A stretch of DNA of 64,000 bases from Colwellia marinimaniae (GTDB taxonomy: Bacteria > Pseudomonadota > Gammaproteobacteria > Enterobacterales > Alteromonadaceae), in contig NZ_BDQM01000009.1 of NCBI RefSeq assembly GCF_002207865.1, positions 1 through 64,000 of the forward strand, written 5' to 3'. This document shows positions 16,577 to 27,424 of this stretch, piece by piece. Position 1 is the stretch's first letter, and each line of letters starts with the position of its first letter. A program made the translations under genes and the position numbers. The notes beneath the pieces were generated by a model. The model was not told the DNA's origin and searched no databases. It was given only the letters and a program-made list of their open reading frames with translations.

Positions 16577-16948
16577 TTAGCTTGCTTGGTCTTCGTTTTG
16601 ACTAGGAGATGGTAAGTATTGGCGCTCAATGAAAAATAAGTGTTGAGCGTTACGTAAATTTCCGCTGTCGATTAACCATTGTTGGTCAATGATTTCACGT
16701 GCTAAAGCAGCATGCAATATGCGGCTTTTATATTGAGTCCAATAAAGTAATGTTGCTGCTTGATGGCAATCATTGTTAGGTTGCTGCTCAGTGCGGGTTA
16801 TTGCTAACTCTGCAATAATATTAGCAATAACTTTAGCTTTTAACTCGCTATCAATATGTTGCTTAAAGCGAGTAAACCTTTTGGCTTTAACTAATTGCCA
16901 CATTAACCAAACCAAAGACAGTAACGCCAGTATGGCGATAATTTCCAT
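16577..16948 (-). CDS. Hypothetical single-pass membrane protein
   Basis: A protein of 123 residues with one N-terminal membrane helix (IIAILALLSLVWLMWQLV) followed by a basic patch and a soluble helical domain of about 95 residues. No enzymatic motif is seen. The start has an AGGA ribosome site. It converges with trmB (27-base gap) and diverges from the serine protease gene. I do not recognise a family. Confidence 0.7.
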   Translation of the reverse strand: MEIIAILALLSLVWLMWQLVKAKRFTRFKQHIDSELKAKVIANIIAELAITRTEQQPNNDCHQAATLLYWTQYKSRILHAALAREIIDQQWLIDSGNLRNAQHLFFIERQYLPSPSQNEDQAS

Positions 16949-17088
16949 GTGTTTTTCCTGTTTAAATAATGATGGCTATCATAGCATCTCCGCTTAGCTA
17001 TTTACCTAGTCAACTAGATAAAAAGAATGATAAAGAGGTTGCACTTAGTTACACTGTTATTAATTTAATAACAGACGGGTTTTTTTCA

Positions 17089-18138
17089 ATGAGCAGAGTT
17101 TTTATATTTCTTTGTGTTTTATTCTTAAGTGGTTGTGTAACACCAAGCCAAGCCTATCAAGTAAAAGAAAATTCAATCCAAAAATTATATAAGAAGGTCA
17201 ACCCTTCAGTAGTTGAGTTACATGTGCAGTCATTAGCTGACCCCAAAATTGGTCAGGTGGCCTATAAAGCACAAACTGCTAATTCTTTGGGTTCAGGTGC
17301 TTTAGTTAGTCGCGAAGGTCGAATTTTAACTGCTGCGCATGTTGTTGATAAAGCCACTTCAATTGAAGTGATATTTTCTGACGGTACCAAAACTACTGGC
17401 CATGTTGTTTGGGTAGAGCCATTAATTGATTTAGCCATGATTCAAGCCGGCAAGGTACCTAGTACAGCAAAGCCATTGAAATTAGCTAAAGCTAACGATT
17501 ATCAAATTGGTGAGCAAGTTATTGTTATTGGCGCGCCTTTTGGTGTTAGTCATAGTTTATCTGTTGGTTATTTAAGTGGTATTCGTGATGGTAGTGCCAT
17601 ACCGGGTAGCACCTTAGTACCACGCTTATTGCAAACCGATGCCTCAATTAACCAAGGTAACTCGGGTGGACCAATGTTTAACCTCAATGGTGAAATAATT
17701 GGCATTGTTAGCCATATCTTGTCAAAAAGTGGTGGCAGTAATGGCCTCGGCTTTGTTATCTCTGTTGATACCATACGTCATATAATTGATAGCGATCCAG
17801 GTACATTCTCTGGTTTTATTCCGCTGTTACTGAATAAAAAACAGTCTTACGTTCTTAATAACGCCGCTGGGCATGGTATGTTAATTCAACATGTTATTCC
17901 TGGTACTTTAGCAGATAAACTCGGTTTTAAAGGCGGTAGCATGAGTGTAGTTATGGGTCGTAACCCTATTTTACTTGGTGGTGATATACTACTGGAAGTG
18001 GCCGGTCGTGCTATAACTGATTTGGCCTCAGTGGTGAAAATTAAGAAGCACCTTGCTAGCTTTGAAAAAGGCGATAGAGTGACTTTTAAATATTTACGTA
18101 ATGGCCAAGTGAAAGAAATACACTGGCTCGTTGATTAA
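17089..18138 (+). CDS. S1C (DegP/HtrA-like) serine protease, predicted lipoprotein
   Basis: A trypsin-like protease with a PDZ domain, predicted to be anchored to a membrane facing the periplasm. The chosen ATG gives a lipoprotein signal MSRVFIFLCVLFLSGC with the lipobox Cys at position 16; the frame is open 40 codons further upstream, but that would bury the signal. The catalytic triad is visible: His in LTAAHVVDKA, Asp in LIDLAMIQ, Ser in NQGNSGGPMF. The C-terminal 110 residues form one PDZ-like domain (GGDILLEVAGRAITDL). The substrate is unknown. HtrA proteases degrade misfolded envelope proteins, but the single PDZ and lipid anchor set this apart from DegP. Confidence 0.85.
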   Translation: MSRVFIFLCVLFLSGCVTPSQAYQVKENSIQKLYKKVNPSVVELHVQSLADPKIGQVAYKAQTANSLGSGALVSREGRILTAAHVVDKATSIEVIFSDGTKTTGHVVWVEPLIDLAMIQAGKVPSTAKPLKLAKANDYQIGEQVIVIGAPFGVSHSLSVGYLSGIRDGSAIPGSTLVPRLLQTDASINQGNSGGPMFNLNGEIIGIVSHILSKSGGSNGLGFVISVDTIRHIIDSDPGTFSGFIPLLLNKKQSYVLNNAAGHGMLIQHVIPGTLADKLGFKGGSMSVVMGRNPILLGGDILLEVAGRAITDLASVVKIKKHLASFEKGDRVTFKYLRNGQVKEIHWLVD

Positions 18139-18331
18139 TCTTCATTCAATAGTTATTAGCTTGTTATGGCTAAATAATAGCTAGCGTTTTTGATTTAAAA
18201 AAAACTAAAATTAAAACGACAGATAAGCTCCCTGGCGTTTTTTAGCTAATTTAAACGCTAAAGTACATTTTTTAATGGTGTTCTATTAATGACTCTTTAT
18301 AATGGTCGCTAATATTGTTCGGAAGCATTTT

Positions 18332-19000
18332 ATGAATATAGTATATAAAACAAGAACGCAGCTAGTGGTTGAAACTCTTCGAGAGAAAATTCTTAGCGGT
18401 GAATTAAAGGCGGGTGAGTCACTGCGTCAAGCAGCGTTGGCGACCGACTTAAATGTCAGCCGTATTCCTGTCAGGGAGGCGCTACTGCAACTTGAAGGTG
18501 AAGGCCTAGTTATCTTTGAACCGCATAAAGGTGCAACAGTAACAATGCTTAATGCTAAACATGCTGATGAACTTTTTGAATTACGATCTATGCTTGAAGG
18601 GCATTTATTAGCGGCATCATTACCGTTATTAACCCGTGAGAAATTAACGGAAGCGGGTGATATTTTAGCGGAATTAGATAGAGCACTTGGTAAAGAAAAT
18701 GCTGCTAATACCTGGAGTGAGCTTAATTCACGTTATCACAACTGTTTATATTCAGCAGCTAAACTTCCACAAACACAAGATTTAGTCAATATTTTAAATA
18801 AAAATGCAGATAGGTACATACGTATGCATTTATTGTGGGCAGGTGGTATTTCAAAAGCGGGACCTGAGCACAACCAGTTACTCTCCTATTGTAAAACAGG
18901 TGATATAGATAAAGCTGTTGCGGTATTAAAACACCATATTTTAAGTTCTAAAGATGAAATTGTAGCCTTTTTAGAGCAACGCGAAGCAGCAGGCAGCTAA
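18332..19000 (+). CDS. GntR family transcriptional regulator (FadR/FCD subfamily)
   Basis: An N-terminal winged helix (residues about 10-75; LRQAALATDLNVSRIPVREALLQLE is the recognition region, given here in part as NVSRIPVREAL) and a C-terminal all-helical FCD ligand-binding domain with metal-binding His candidates in YHNCLYSAAK and VAVLKHHIL. The ATG at 18332 has GGAAG just upstream and gives the usual start MNIVYKTRTQ; an ATG ten codons earlier is less likely. FCD regulators sense small organic acids and usually control nearby catabolic or transport genes. The SulP transporter gene 230 bases downstream is a possible target (inference). Confidence 0.85.
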   Translation: MNIVYKTRTQLVVETLREKILSGELKAGESLRQAALATDLNVSRIPVREALLQLEGEGLVIFEPHKGATVTMLNAKHADELFELRSMLEGHLLAASLPLLTREKLTEAGDILAELDRALGKENAANTWSELNSRYHNCLYSAAKLPQTQDLVNILNKNADRYIRMHLLWAGGISKAGPEHNQLLSYCKTGDIDKAVAVLKHHILSSKDEIVAFLEQREAAGS

Positions 19001-19230
19001 TTTAGCTCAGAGACGCAGTTTGTTTGCTTATTTTTGTGGTAAAAGTAAGCAAATATTGACTTTTACCCTCTATATTTATAGTATTCCCGCCCCTTAAAAT
19101 CACAGAAAACTTGCTTGTTTTTGTCTATGCTTAGTATTGATTAAGTGTAAATGAAATCGGCTCGCCAATTCGAATGCGCAATATTTTTCATCTCGGTGTT
19201 AGGTCTTGCGTTAAACCCAATGAGATAAAA

Positions 19231-20760
19231 ATGTTTGAATTACACGCCAGTAAAGTGTCCAACCTGAAAAATGATGTGTTATCGGGACTAACCGTCGCTC
19301 TAGCACTAGTGCCTGAAGCGATAGCTTTTGCCTTTGTTGCCGGTGTTGGCCCGTTAGTTGGTTTATATGCCGCCTTTATAGTCGGTTTGATTACCGCCGT
19401 GTTTGGTGGTCGCCCGGGAATGATCTCTGGTGCAACGGGTGCTATGGCTGTGGTTATGGTGAGTTTAGTTGCCACTTATGGTATTGACTATTTATTTGCC
19501 ACGGTAGTACTCACCGGTATTTTACAAATATTGGCCGGGGTATTTAAGATGGGTAAGTTTATCCGCCTGGTGCCGCATCCGGTAATGCTTGGTTTTGTTA
19601 ATGGTTTAGCCATTGTTATCTTTTTAGCACAACTTAGCCAATTTAAAGTCACCAATGCTGCTGGTGAGCTTGAATGGATGCAGGGTGCGCCACTGTATAC
19701 CATGCTTGGATTAATTCTTTTAACCATGGCGGTTATTCATTTCTTTCCTAAATTAACGAAAGCCGTACCTTCTACCTTGGTGGCTATTGTCGCGGTTTCT
19801 TTCTTAGTGTTTGGACTTGGACTTGATACTAAGCTGGTCGGTGATGTTGCCTCTATTGCGGGTGGTTTACCAACATTCTCAATTCCACAAGTACCTTTTT
19901 CTCTTGAAACGTTAAAAATAATTTTCCCGTTTGCTATCGTCCTTGCGGCAATTGGTTTAATTGAATCTTTATTAACCCTGACCTTAATTGATGAATTGAC
20001 GGGCACACGTGGCCGTAGTAATAAAGAATGTATTGCTCAGGGCGCCGCGAATACTGTGACTGGCTTCTTCGGTGGTATGGGGGGCTGTGCCATGATAGGA
20101 CAGTCTATGATCAACGTGAATTCTGGTGGTCGTGGTCGAGCATCGGGTATTACCGCTGCGTTAGCGTTGCTAGGTTTTATCTTATTTGCCTCGGGTTTAA
20201 TTGAGCAAATACCCTTAGCGGTACTTGTTGGGGTCATGTTCATTGTTGTTATTGGTACCTTTGAATGGTCAAGTTTGCGTATTTTAGGCAAGGTGCCTAA
20301 AGCCGATGCTTTTGTGCTCATCTTGGTTTCAGCGGTCACCGTTTATTCAGATCTAGCGATAGCCGTTATAGTAGGTGTTATTGTCTCCGCACTCGTTTTT
20401 GCTTGGGAACATGCCAAACATATAACGGTTACCCGAAGTGTCGATGAAAACGCCTCAACGGTATATGAAGTTAACGGGCCAATATTTTTTGGTTCAATTG
20501 CTAACTTCCTTGAGCAATTTAGTCCAGAGAAAGACAGTGACGATGTTATTGTTGACTTTAAAAATGCCCGGGTTGTTGATCACTCGGCCATAGAAGCCAT
20601 TGATACTTTAGCTGAGCGATATTTGTCGCGTAACAAAACCATGCATTTAAAACACTTAAACCAAGAGTGTAAGCAATTGCTAGATAAAGCCGGTAAGTTA
20701 GTTGAGCTTAACGTAATTGAAGACCCTGATTATCATATCGTTAGTGATAAGTTGGCTTAG
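19231..20760 (+). CDS. SulP family anion transporter with STAS domain
   Basis: An inner-membrane anion carrier (sulfate, bicarbonate or dicarboxylate) of the SLC26/SulP family. The conserved [18 protein letters not shown] and [10 protein letters not shown] blocks mark the transmembrane domain (about residues 15-400). A C-terminal STAS domain follows ([18 protein letters not shown]). The ATG at 19231 (MFELHASK) has a weak GAG ribosome site and fits the family start better than the ATG at 19174. The 509 residues match short bacterial members close to the SulP proteins of Shewanella and Vibrio. The substrate cannot be told from sequence. A strong terminator follows. Confidence 0.9.
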   Translation: MFELHASKVSNLKNDVLSGLTVALALVPEAIAFAFVAGVGPLVGLYAAFIVGLITAVFGGRPGMISGATGAMAVVMVSLVATYGIDYLFATVVLTGILQILAGVFKMGKFIRLVPHPVMLGFVNGLAIVIFLAQLSQFKVTNAAGELEWMQGAPLYTMLGLILLTMAVIHFFPKLTKAVPSTLVAIVAVSFLVFGLGLDTKLVGDVASIAGGLPTFSIPQVPFSLETLKIIFPFAIVLAAIGLIESLLTLTLIDELTGTRGRSNKECIAQGAANTVTGFFGGMGGCAMIGQSMINVNSGGRGRASGITAALALLGFILFASGLIEQIPLAVLVGVMFIVVIGTFEWSSLRILGKVPKADAFVLILVSAVTVYSDLAIAVIVGVIVSALVFAWEHAKHITVTRSVDENASTVYEVNGPIFFGSIANFLEQFSPEKDSDDVIVDFKNARVVDHSAIEAIDTLAERYLSRNKTMHLKHLNQECKQLLDKAGKLVELNVIEDPDYHIVSDKLA

Positions 20761-20804
20761 TCGTTAAATTGTCTCCTTAGGGGGCAACAGCCACTAGCTG
20801 TTAT

Positions 20805-20850
20805 AAAAAATGCGCTGATAAGTTATACTTAACTTATCGCGCATTTTTTT
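20805..20850 (+). terminator. Rho-independent terminator after the SulP gene
   Basis: AAAAAATGCGC-TGATAAGTTA and TAACTTATC-GCGCATTTTTTT form a roughly 20-bp stem with a TACT-sized loop and T-runs at both ends. Confidence 0.85.
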
Positions 20851-20875
20851 TATTTGTTTTTCGAGTGAGGGTTAA

Positions 20876-21196
20876 GTGCAATTAGAGTTCTTTGAAGTTC
20901 CTAGCCCCTGTGTCAGTATTTGTGAGTCTGATGAAAAAGGCCACTGTCGAGGTTGTATGCGCTCGCGTAATGAACGACAAGAATGGGGCAACTTCACTAA
21001 CGATGAGAAACAAAAAGTAATAAAACGTTGCCTAAAACGTAAAAAACGTAAATTAAATCAGCAAAAGGTCAAAGAAACTGAACCAGTTATTGAGCCTATC
21101 GTTGCCGCTGATTTACAACCCTCCTTGCTTGACCCTCCCCAAGAAATAAAGCCGGTACAAAATACTGACTTAGACTTTAGTGAGTTTGAGTTATAA
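20876..21196 (+). CDS. DUF1289 family protein
   Basis: A 106-residue protein beginning at a GTG. The N-terminal 45 residues are the DUF1289 domain with four conserved cysteines (SPCVSIC and CRGCMR), which probably bind a metal or Fe-S centre, followed by a conserved EWGNFT. The C-terminal part is low-complexity, basic (RCLKRKKRKLNQQK) and then acidic, and probably disordered. Function is unknown. It has its own spacer with a terminator upstream, so it is likely its own unit. Confidence 0.8.
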   Translation: MQLEFFEVPSPCVSICESDEKGHCRGCMRSRNERQEWGNFTNDEKQKVIKRCLKRKKRKLNQQKVKETEPVIEPIVAADLQPSLLDPPQEIKPVQNTDLDFSEFEL

Positions 21197-21302
21197 TATT
21201 TTAGTTATACTTCTATATTATTTTGAATAACCTACATAAATTCAACGTGTTAATATCAGTTCAATTTTCTAATTTAATACTACTTTATTCAAGGATGAAT
21301 CC

Positions 21303-22529
21303 ATGCGTTCAAATTTTGTTTTATCAATTTTTTTATTATTGTTAACGGCGTGCAGCCATAAGCAAAATAGCTTAGCTCTCATGACTGACAAAAACCTTAG
21401 TCAGCAACTCGTAGCAAATCACCTCGCCATTAATGTCGATAGCTCTGGGCAGCTTGAAGAGCAAGATTTAGCCGCCTTTGCAAAAAAAATTGCCAAGGTA
21501 CGGATCCTCGCTTTAGGTGAACAAACTCATGGCGCGGGCAGTGTCTTTGCTTTGAAAATAGATTTGATAAAATATTTACATCAACATCATGGTTTTGATT
21601 TGTTTATTTTAGAAAGTGGCATGTATGATGTACGGGAAATCATGCAACAAGCAAATGCTGGCAAATCAATAAAAGAATTAGCACCAGGTAATATTTTTTA
21701 TATGTATGCTAATAGCAAGGAAATTACGCCTTTATTTGATTATGTTAACGAACAGCTAAATACTGACAATCCATTGACCATGGTCGGCTTTGACAGCCAG
21801 CATACCGGTGGACTATCTTTGGCGGGCCTTGTTAGCGATTTAACGAAAGCACAAGAAGAAATTGATAACACTTGGGTAAATAGTCCTAATTGGCAAGTGT
21901 TTTGCCAGCACATCCAACAAGTACTGGAAGGCTCCAATGTCCGCTTACCCTTAGTACAAGAAACGTTGTTTTTTAGTCAACTCGATACCCTAGCAAGTAA
22001 TTTTGACCGGCACGGTAATGGTTTTTGGTACCGTATAACCAAAGGGCTGGTCGCTCAAGCTAAAAGACAATGGCAACTTGCGGATAACCGTAGTGAGCAA
22101 ATGGGTGAAAATATTAAATGGTGGGCAGAGCAATACCCAGATAAGAAAATCATAGTGTGGGCACATACTTGGCATTTAACTAAAGAGGGAAATAAGCAAG
22201 TAAATGCTGGAAAAGTGGTTAGTGAAGCCTTTGGTGATGCTTATTACATGGTACATTTTAGCGGTGAGCAAGGGCAATATTTAAGTTATATCGATTTGAA
22301 AAATAAAGAGCTCACTACGTTAAAGCAAAACTCAATAGAACAACTATTTAAGCAAGAGACATCCTCAGCGATTAATTATATTGAAAATAAAGGCTTATCA
22401 CTACAAGGGAGTGACATAGAAGTTTTTGTCAATGATTATCAACAGACACTCCCAGCAAGTGAATGGTCTACTTATTGGGATGGTATGTTTATCCTCAAAG
22501 AAATAACACCGGCAATTTACCAACAATAA
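21303..22529 (+). CDS. Erythromycin esterase-like lipoprotein
   Basis: A member of the erythromycin esterase superfamily (EreA/EreB, succinoglycan biosynthesis-like), with the lipoprotein signal MRSNFVLSIFLLLLTAC (lipobox LTAC). Conserved catalytic motifs are ALGEQTHGAGS (Glu and the essential His), FILESGMYDVRE and VWAHTWHLTKEG. Lactone hydrolysis is the known activity of EreA/EreB, but most chromosomal homologues have unknown substrates, so resistance should not be assumed. The lipid anchor predicts a periplasmic or surface location, unlike cytoplasmic EreA. It is monocistronic, followed by 219 bases without a gene before tRNA-Phe. Confidence 0.8.
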   Translation: MRSNFVLSIFLLLLTACSHKQNSLALMTDKNLSQQLVANHLAINVDSSGQLEEQDLAAFAKKIAKVRILALGEQTHGAGSVFALKIDLIKYLHQHHGFDLFILESGMYDVREIMQQANAGKSIKELAPGNIFYMYANSKEITPLFDYVNEQLNTDNPLTMVGFDSQHTGGLSLAGLVSDLTKAQEEIDNTWVNSPNWQVFCQHIQQVLEGSNVRLPLVQETLFFSQLDTLASNFDRHGNGFWYRITKGLVAQAKRQWQLADNRSEQMGENIKWWAEQYPDKKIIVWAHTWHLTKEGNKQVNAGKVVSEAFGDAYYMVHFSGEQGQYLSYIDLKNKELTTLKQNSIEQLFKQETSSAINYIENKGLSLQGSDIEVFVNDYQQTLPASEWSTYWDGMFILKEITPAIYQQ

Positions 22530-22748
22530 GGCATAGCTTAATTAATGTCGGTGTCTAGTTAGTATTCCTTGGGTCTTAGTTGGGTCTTAGTTGCGTTTTA
22601 GGGTAATAATTACACACTTAATTAGCGGTAAAGTATGAATAAAGTACTAAATTAAATTTTAAGTTAATTATTATTATAAAACGGTTGCCACTGATAATGT
22701 TTAACTATATTATACGCGCTCTTTAGAGAGTTCCACTCTGTAAAGAAT

Positions 22749-22824
22749 GCCCCGATAGCTCAGTTGGTAGAGCAGAGGATTGAAAATCCTCGTGTCCCTG
22801 GTTCAAATCCGGGTCGGGGCACCA
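22749..22824 (+). tRNA. tRNA-Phe (anticodon GAA), second copy
   Basis: A 76-base cloverleaf with encoded CCA and anticodon loop TTGAAAA, the same sequence as the minus-strand tRNA-Phe at 13245. A possible -10 (TATTAT) lies about 35 bases upstream in an AT-rich stretch. Confidence 0.97.
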
Positions 22825-22833
22825 TATAAAGAT

Positions 22834-22880
22834 AAAGCCTCAGCACTACTAATTATAAATAGTAATGCTGAGGCTTTTTT
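22834..22880 (+). terminator. Terminator of tRNA-Phe
   Basis: AAAGCCTCAGCA and TGCTGAGGCTTTTTT pair over 12 bp with an AT-rich inner stem; ten bases past the tRNA 3' end. The GCCTCAGCA stem resembles the terminators at the tRNA-Thr locus. Confidence 0.85.
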
Positions 22881-22967
22881 CGTTGCTAAAGCTTAAACTT
22901 TATAAATTCTATATAAAGTTTGGCACGGAGCCCGCGCCTCTTTAACATTCAGTCACTAAACCTCAGT

Positions 22968-23007
22968 CAAAAAAAAGCAGCCGTATGTGTAACTCAACTG
23001 CTGCTTT
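22968..23007 (-). terminator. Terminator of mutS
   Basis: AAAGCAGC and GCTGCTTT form the stem and the minus strand continues into eight T. It sits 25 bases past the mutS stop codon. Confidence 0.75.
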
Positions 23008-23031
23008 AGTTAATACCTAGAGCTGCTTTTT

Positions 23032-25641
23032 TTAAAGCTGTTCCTTTAAAGAGAAGAGTAAATCTAACGCTTGTCTCGGGCTTAAATCATTCACATCAGT
23101 CTCTGCGAGAGTGGTTAGCACTGGGTGCTCATCTGGCGCTAAACTGAGTTGTTCAAAAGCATCACTTTGAATGGGCGAAGCGGTTAACTGATTCGATGTT
23201 TGCTGTTGCTCTAATTCGGCTAACCGTTGTTTTGCCCGCTTAATTACCGTTTTTGGCACACCCGCTAGTTGTGCTACTTGTAAGCCAAAACTTTTACTTG
23301 CTGCCCCTTCTTGTACTGCATGCATGAATATAATGCTATCGCCATGTTCCATAGCATCTAGGTGGACATTAGCAAGGGTATCAATCTGCTCTGCTAACAG
23401 AGTTAATTCGAAATAATGGGTGGCAAACAGGGTAAAAGCTTTGGTTTTAAGTGCCAGCATTTCTGCACACGCCCATGCTAGTGATAAGCCATCGTAGGTG
23501 CTGGTGCCACGACCTATCTCATCAAGTAATACTAAACTTCTATCGGTAGCGTTATGCAAGATATTGGCGGTTTCAGTCATTTCAACCATAAAGGTTGAAC
23601 GGCCACTGGCTAAATCATCTGAGGCACCAATGCGAGTAAATATTCTATCTACTATGCCAATGGTGGCACTGTCCGCGGGGACATAACAACCGATATGGGC
23701 AAGTAAAACAATTAGGGCTGTTTGCCGCATATAAGTTGATTTACCACCCATGTTTGGTCCGGTGATGATCAGCATTTTACGTTGCTCAGTTAACAAAATC
23801 GGGTTAGCGATAAAGGCATTATTGGTCATTTGCTCAACGACAACATGGCGACCGGCATCAATACTAATACCTGCCTCGGCCACCAAGCTGGGCTTGACAT
23901 AGTTTAACGCTAATGCGCGCTCTGCGAAGGTGGTTAACACATCAAGCTCGGCAATGGCTTGGCTTAATTGTTGTAATTCCGCTATATCTGGCATGACTTT
24001 ATCGAATAATTCTTGATAGAGTGATTTTTCTAAGGCTAAGAATTTGCTTCGCGCGCTCAGCACCTTATGTTCATGCTCTTTTAATTCTTCGGTAATAAAA
24101 CGTTCATTATTTTTTAATGTCTGGCGACGGATATAATTATCAGGGACATTAGCTGCAGCGGTGCGGCTCATTTCAATAAAAAAGCCATGGACCTTGTTAT
24201 AGCCCACTTTTAGTGAGTGAATGCCAGTACGCTCTTTTTCGCGTTGTTCCAGCTGCTTTAAAAACTCGGTGGCGCCATCACTTAAATCTCGTAATACATC
24301 GAGTTCGCTATTATAACCAGGCGCGATAACACCGCCATCACGGATAAGTACTGGTGGGTTTTCGATAATGGCATGTTCAAGTAACCCTTGTAACTGCGGC
24401 ATTGGTTGGCTTTGCTGTGCTAGGGTGTGTAAGTAACTTGGTTTAGCTAAGGTTAACTCTCTTTGCAGCTCAGGCAATTGTTGTAGCGCATGTCGTAAAC
24501 GGGCAAAATCTCGTGGTCGTGCCGAGCGTAAGGCTATTCTCGAGACAATACGTTCAATGTCGCCCAAGCCTTTTAATATTGGCTGAATTGGTGTGATTAG
24601 ATCTAATGCTATGATATCACTTACCGTATCTTGGCGATTATTAAGCACGGTTAAGTCGCGTAATGGAAAGTGTAACCAACGTTTCAGTAAACGCGAACCC
24701 ATTGGCGTGCAGGATTTATCTAAAATGGCGGCAAGGGTGTTATCAAGTCCACCTTGCAAGTTTTGGGTTAGCTCTAAATTTCGTCTGGTGGCGGCATCAA
24801 GCACCACACCATTATTGGCCGATTCACAGATAATGGCACGAATATGGGGTAGGGCAGTGCGTTGAGTATCTTGAACATATTGAAATAAACAACCCGCTGC
24901 GGCTAGGCCTAATGGCTTATCATCAACACCAAAGCCGGTTAATTCTTTAGTATCGAACTGTTTATTTAACAAACTGATGGCGGTATCGAGATCAAACTCC
25001 CATTCGGGGCGACGACGTAAACCTTTTCTTTGCTCGATTAAACTAAAATCTTGTAGCGATTCGCTGTAGAGTAATTCTGCAGGAGATAACCTTTGCAGTT
25101 CAGCTAGCAGTTGTTCACTGGTTTGTGGCTCAGTCAAGACAAAGCGGCCACTGGCCATATCTAAATAAGCCAGACCAAAAGCGGGTGCTGCGTTGTTTTT
25201 TAGCTTTGCTTGCGGGGATTGATTGTCGACGATGGCGACAATCAGATTATCTTGCCTATCCGTTAGCAGTGCTTCATCACTGAGTGTTCCAGGAGTTATA
25301 ACCCGTACCACTTTACGCTCAACCGGACCTTTGCTGGTCGCTGGATCGCCTATTTGTTCACAAATAGCGACTGACTCGCCCAACTTGACCAGCTTGGCTA
25401 AATAATTTTCAACCGCATGATAAGGTACACCGGCCATTGGAATAGCGTTACCGCCAGTTTTACCTCGAGCAGTAAGGGATATATCCAATAATTCAGAGGC
25501 TTTTTTGGCATCATCAAAAAACAACTCATAGAAGTCGCCCATGCGATAAAAGATCAAAATATTTGGAAACTCAGCCTTAATGGTTAAGTACTGGCGCATC
25601 ATAGGGGTGTGGGATGAAAGATCTTTTATGGCAGTGGTCAT
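23032..25641 (-). CDS. mutS: DNA mismatch repair protein MutS
   Basis: Recognises mispaired bases and small loops and starts MutL-dependent repair. The N-terminal mismatch-recognition domain has the Phe-x-Glu motif in [18 protein letters not shown]. The C-terminal ATPase has Walker A in [14 protein letters not shown], Walker B in [16 protein letters not shown] and the signature [16 protein letters not shown]. The C-terminal tail carries the dimer/tetramer-forming region. 869 residues is the full family length. It stands alone, minus strand, with its own terminator. Confidence 0.97.
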   Translation of the reverse strand: MTTAIKDLSSHTPMMRQYLTIKAEFPNILIFYRMGDFYELFFDDAKKASELLDISLTARGKTGGNAIPMAGVPYHAVENYLAKLVKLGESVAICEQIGDPATSKGPVERKVVRVITPGTLSDEALLTDRQDNLIVAIVDNQSPQAKLKNNAAPAFGLAYLDMASGRFVLTEPQTSEQLLAELQRLSPAELLYSESLQDFSLIEQRKGLRRRPEWEFDLDTAISLLNKQFDTKELTGFGVDDKPLGLAAAGCLFQYVQDTQRTALPHIRAIICESANNGVVLDAATRRNLELTQNLQGGLDNTLAAILDKSCTPMGSRLLKRWLHFPLRDLTVLNNRQDTVSDIIALDLITPIQPILKGLGDIERIVSRIALRSARPRDFARLRHALQQLPELQRELTLAKPSYLHTLAQQSQPMPQLQGLLEHAIIENPPVLIRDGGVIAPGYNSELDVLRDLSDGATEFLKQLEQREKERTGIHSLKVGYNKVHGFFIEMSRTAAANVPDNYIRRQTLKNNERFITEELKEHEHKVLSARSKFLALEKSLYQELFDKVMPDIAELQQLSQAIAELDVLTTFAERALALNYVKPSLVAEAGISIDAGRHVVVEQMTNNAFIANPILLTEQRKMLIITGPNMGGKSTYMRQTALIVLLAHIGCYVPADSATIGIVDRIFTRIGASDDLASGRSTFMVEMTETANILHNATDRSLVLLDEIGRGTSTYDGLSLAWACAEMLALKTKAFTLFATHYFELTLLAEQIDTLANVHLDAMEHGDSIIFMHAVQEGAASKSFGLQVAQLAGVPKTVIKRAKQRLAELEQQQTSNQLTASPIQSDAFEQLSLAPDEHPVLTTLAETDVNDLSPRQALDLLFSLKEQL

Positions 25642-25785
25642 GAAATGCTAAAACTCTTATGTTATTACTAGCTAATGAATAGCTTAATGCTAGGGATAAT
25701 TATACCGATTGGTAATTCCCTAGATTATGCCATAAGCGCTATTAGCATTGCTTAACTTTTTGCTATTTATTGGCGGTAGAATTAC

Positions 25786-26406
25786 TTATCTAGCCATCCA
25801 GGTATTAAACAAAGACCAAGCAACCAGCCACATAACTAAGGCAATAATTATATCTATGGTCATTTTTACTTTGGGTATGCTTAATTGTTTGGAAAGTTTT
25901 GCCGCGCCAAGTGCTAAACAACTAAACCAAGTTAATGAGCCCAATACGCAGCCAATGAGGAAATATACTTTGGCATCATCTGAGTATTGGCCACCAACAC
26001 TGCCAATCACCATAACGGTATCAATGTAGGCATGTGGGTTTAAAAAAGTAACCGCTAAGGTTGTTAAGAAAACAATTTTTGCGGACTTCTTTTTTAACAC
26101 AGTATCAGGCGTACTTTTACTTTGCGAAAATGCCGACTTCATTGACAGTAAACCATAAACACTGAGAAATATGATGCCACCCCAAGTGAGCATATTAAAT
26201 AAGGTGGCGTTCTGTGACAGTAAAATACTGCCGCCAAGTACACCTATGCTGATGAGTAAGGCATCATAAAGCACAAAAAGAGCGGCGGTCATTTTGTGAT
26301 GGTTTTGATTAATACCTTGGTTAATCAACATAGAGTTTTGTGTGCCTATGGGCATTATCATACTCAATGTTAGGGTAAAACCTTTGGCTAAAATTAATAA
26401 GCTCAT
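25786..26406 (-). CDS. argO: LysE/ArgO family amino-acid exporter
   Basis: A 206-residue membrane protein with about six hydrophobic segments. The N-terminal block MIMPIGTQNSMLINQGI matches the LysE/ArgO pattern (MILPLGPQNAFVMNQGI in E. coli ArgO). ArgO exports L-arginine and relieves lysine or canavanine stress. Its divergent neighbour is an ArgP-type regulator, the classical activator of argO, which supports the assignment. The 121-base gap between them probably holds the ArgP-controlled promoter. Confidence 0.85.
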   Translation of the reverse strand: MSLLILAKGFTLTLSMIMPIGTQNSMLINQGINQNHHKMTAALFVLYDALLISIGVLGGSILLSQNATLFNMLTWGGIIFLSVYGLLSMKSAFSQSKSTPDTVLKKKSAKIVFLTTLAVTFLNPHAYIDTVMVIGSVGGQYSDDAKVYFLIGCVLGSLTWFSCLALGAAKLSKQLSIPKVKMTIDIIIALVMWLVAWSLFNTWMAR

Positions 26407-26527
26407 GATGTCCTCGATAAAAATAGTCAGAAAATTTGATAAGCGCTAGTGTGCACTAAGTAAAAGTTTTAATATAATTAATAATTATTAACTATCATTA
26501 GTAAAACTTATATAGGGGCTAGGGGAT

Positions 26528-27424
26528 ATGGCAAACTTTGATTATAAACATCTTGCGGCATTAGCTGAGGTTATTGAGCAGCAAAGCTTTGCATTAGCGG
26601 CACAAAAACTGTTTATCTCCCAATCGGCAATTTCTCAACGAATAAAAGCGCTAGAAGAACATATAGGGCAACCGGTACTTATTCGAAACCAACCCATTGT
26701 CGCTACGCTTGCCGGCGAACAAATTCTAAGCCACTTTAAGAAAGTTAAGCAACTTGAGCATGAACTTGTGCCAATACTGTATCCGGACAAACCGATAAAA
26801 CCGATGAAAGTCTCTTTGGCTATTAATGCTGACAGTATTGCTACTTGGTTTATTGATGCTATTACGCCAATACTTAAGAATCACTTAGTGGAATTGAATT
26901 TAATTATTGAACATGAAGAGCGAACCTTAGACAAATTACGCAGCGGGCAAGCCATTGGCGCCGTAAGTGTTATTGAACAACCGTTAAAAGGTTATCGCTC
27001 TTTTAAACTAGGGAAGATGGAGTATTGCTTGGTGGCTAGTAAAGGTTTTGCGCAAAAATACTTTCCGGATGGGGTGAATCAAAGGTCGTTAACAATGGCG
27101 CCAGCGATAAGTTATGATCATAAAGATGATATGCATGTTCGCTATATTGCGAAACACTTTAATTTAGCGGCTAGTGAATATTATTGCCATAGCGTGTGCT
27201 CTTCAGAGGCGTTTGTTGCGCTAGTAAAGCAAGATGTTGCTTATTGCTTGTTACCCAAATTACAAATAGAACAAGAGTTAAATTCTGGTCAATTAATCAG
27301 TTTATGCCCAGATAAAAAATTAGTAGAAACATTATACTGGCATAGTTGGGTACTGGTAAAAGGTGTTAATAAAAAAATATCCGAGCAAATTGTTAAAATT
27401 GGCCGTGAAAAACTAGCACACTAA
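26528..27424 (+). CDS. argP: LysR family regulator ArgP (IciA-like)
   Basis: A LysR-type regulator of 298 residues. The winged HTH lies at residues 5-62 (FALAAQKLFISQSAISQRIK) and is followed by an arginine/lysine-sensing effector domain. The start DYKHLAALAEVIEQQSF aligns well with E. coli ArgP, which activates the arginine exporter and responds to Lys. Divergent orientation with the LysE-type gene is the conserved arrangement. An AGGGG ribosome site precedes the ATG. Confidence 0.88.
   Translation: MANFDYKHLAALAEVIEQQSFALAAQKLFISQSAISQRIKALEEHIGQPVLIRNQPIVATLAGEQILSHFKKVKQLEHELVPILYPDKPIKPMKVSLAINADSIATWFIDAITPILKNHLVELNLIIEHEERTLDKLRSGQAIGAVSVIEQPLKGYRSFKLGKMEYCLVASKGFAQKYFPDGVNQRSLTMAPAISYDHKDDMHVRYIAKHFNLAASEYYCHSVCSSEAFVALVKQDVAYCLLPKLQIEQELNSGQLISLCPDKKLVETLYWHSWVLVKGVNKKISEQIVKIGREKLAH

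Noticed and set aside
19188..20339. Several minus-strand frames in the SulP gene
   Set aside because: Low-complexity Thr/Ala/Pro-rich translations typical of shadow frames opposite a membrane protein.
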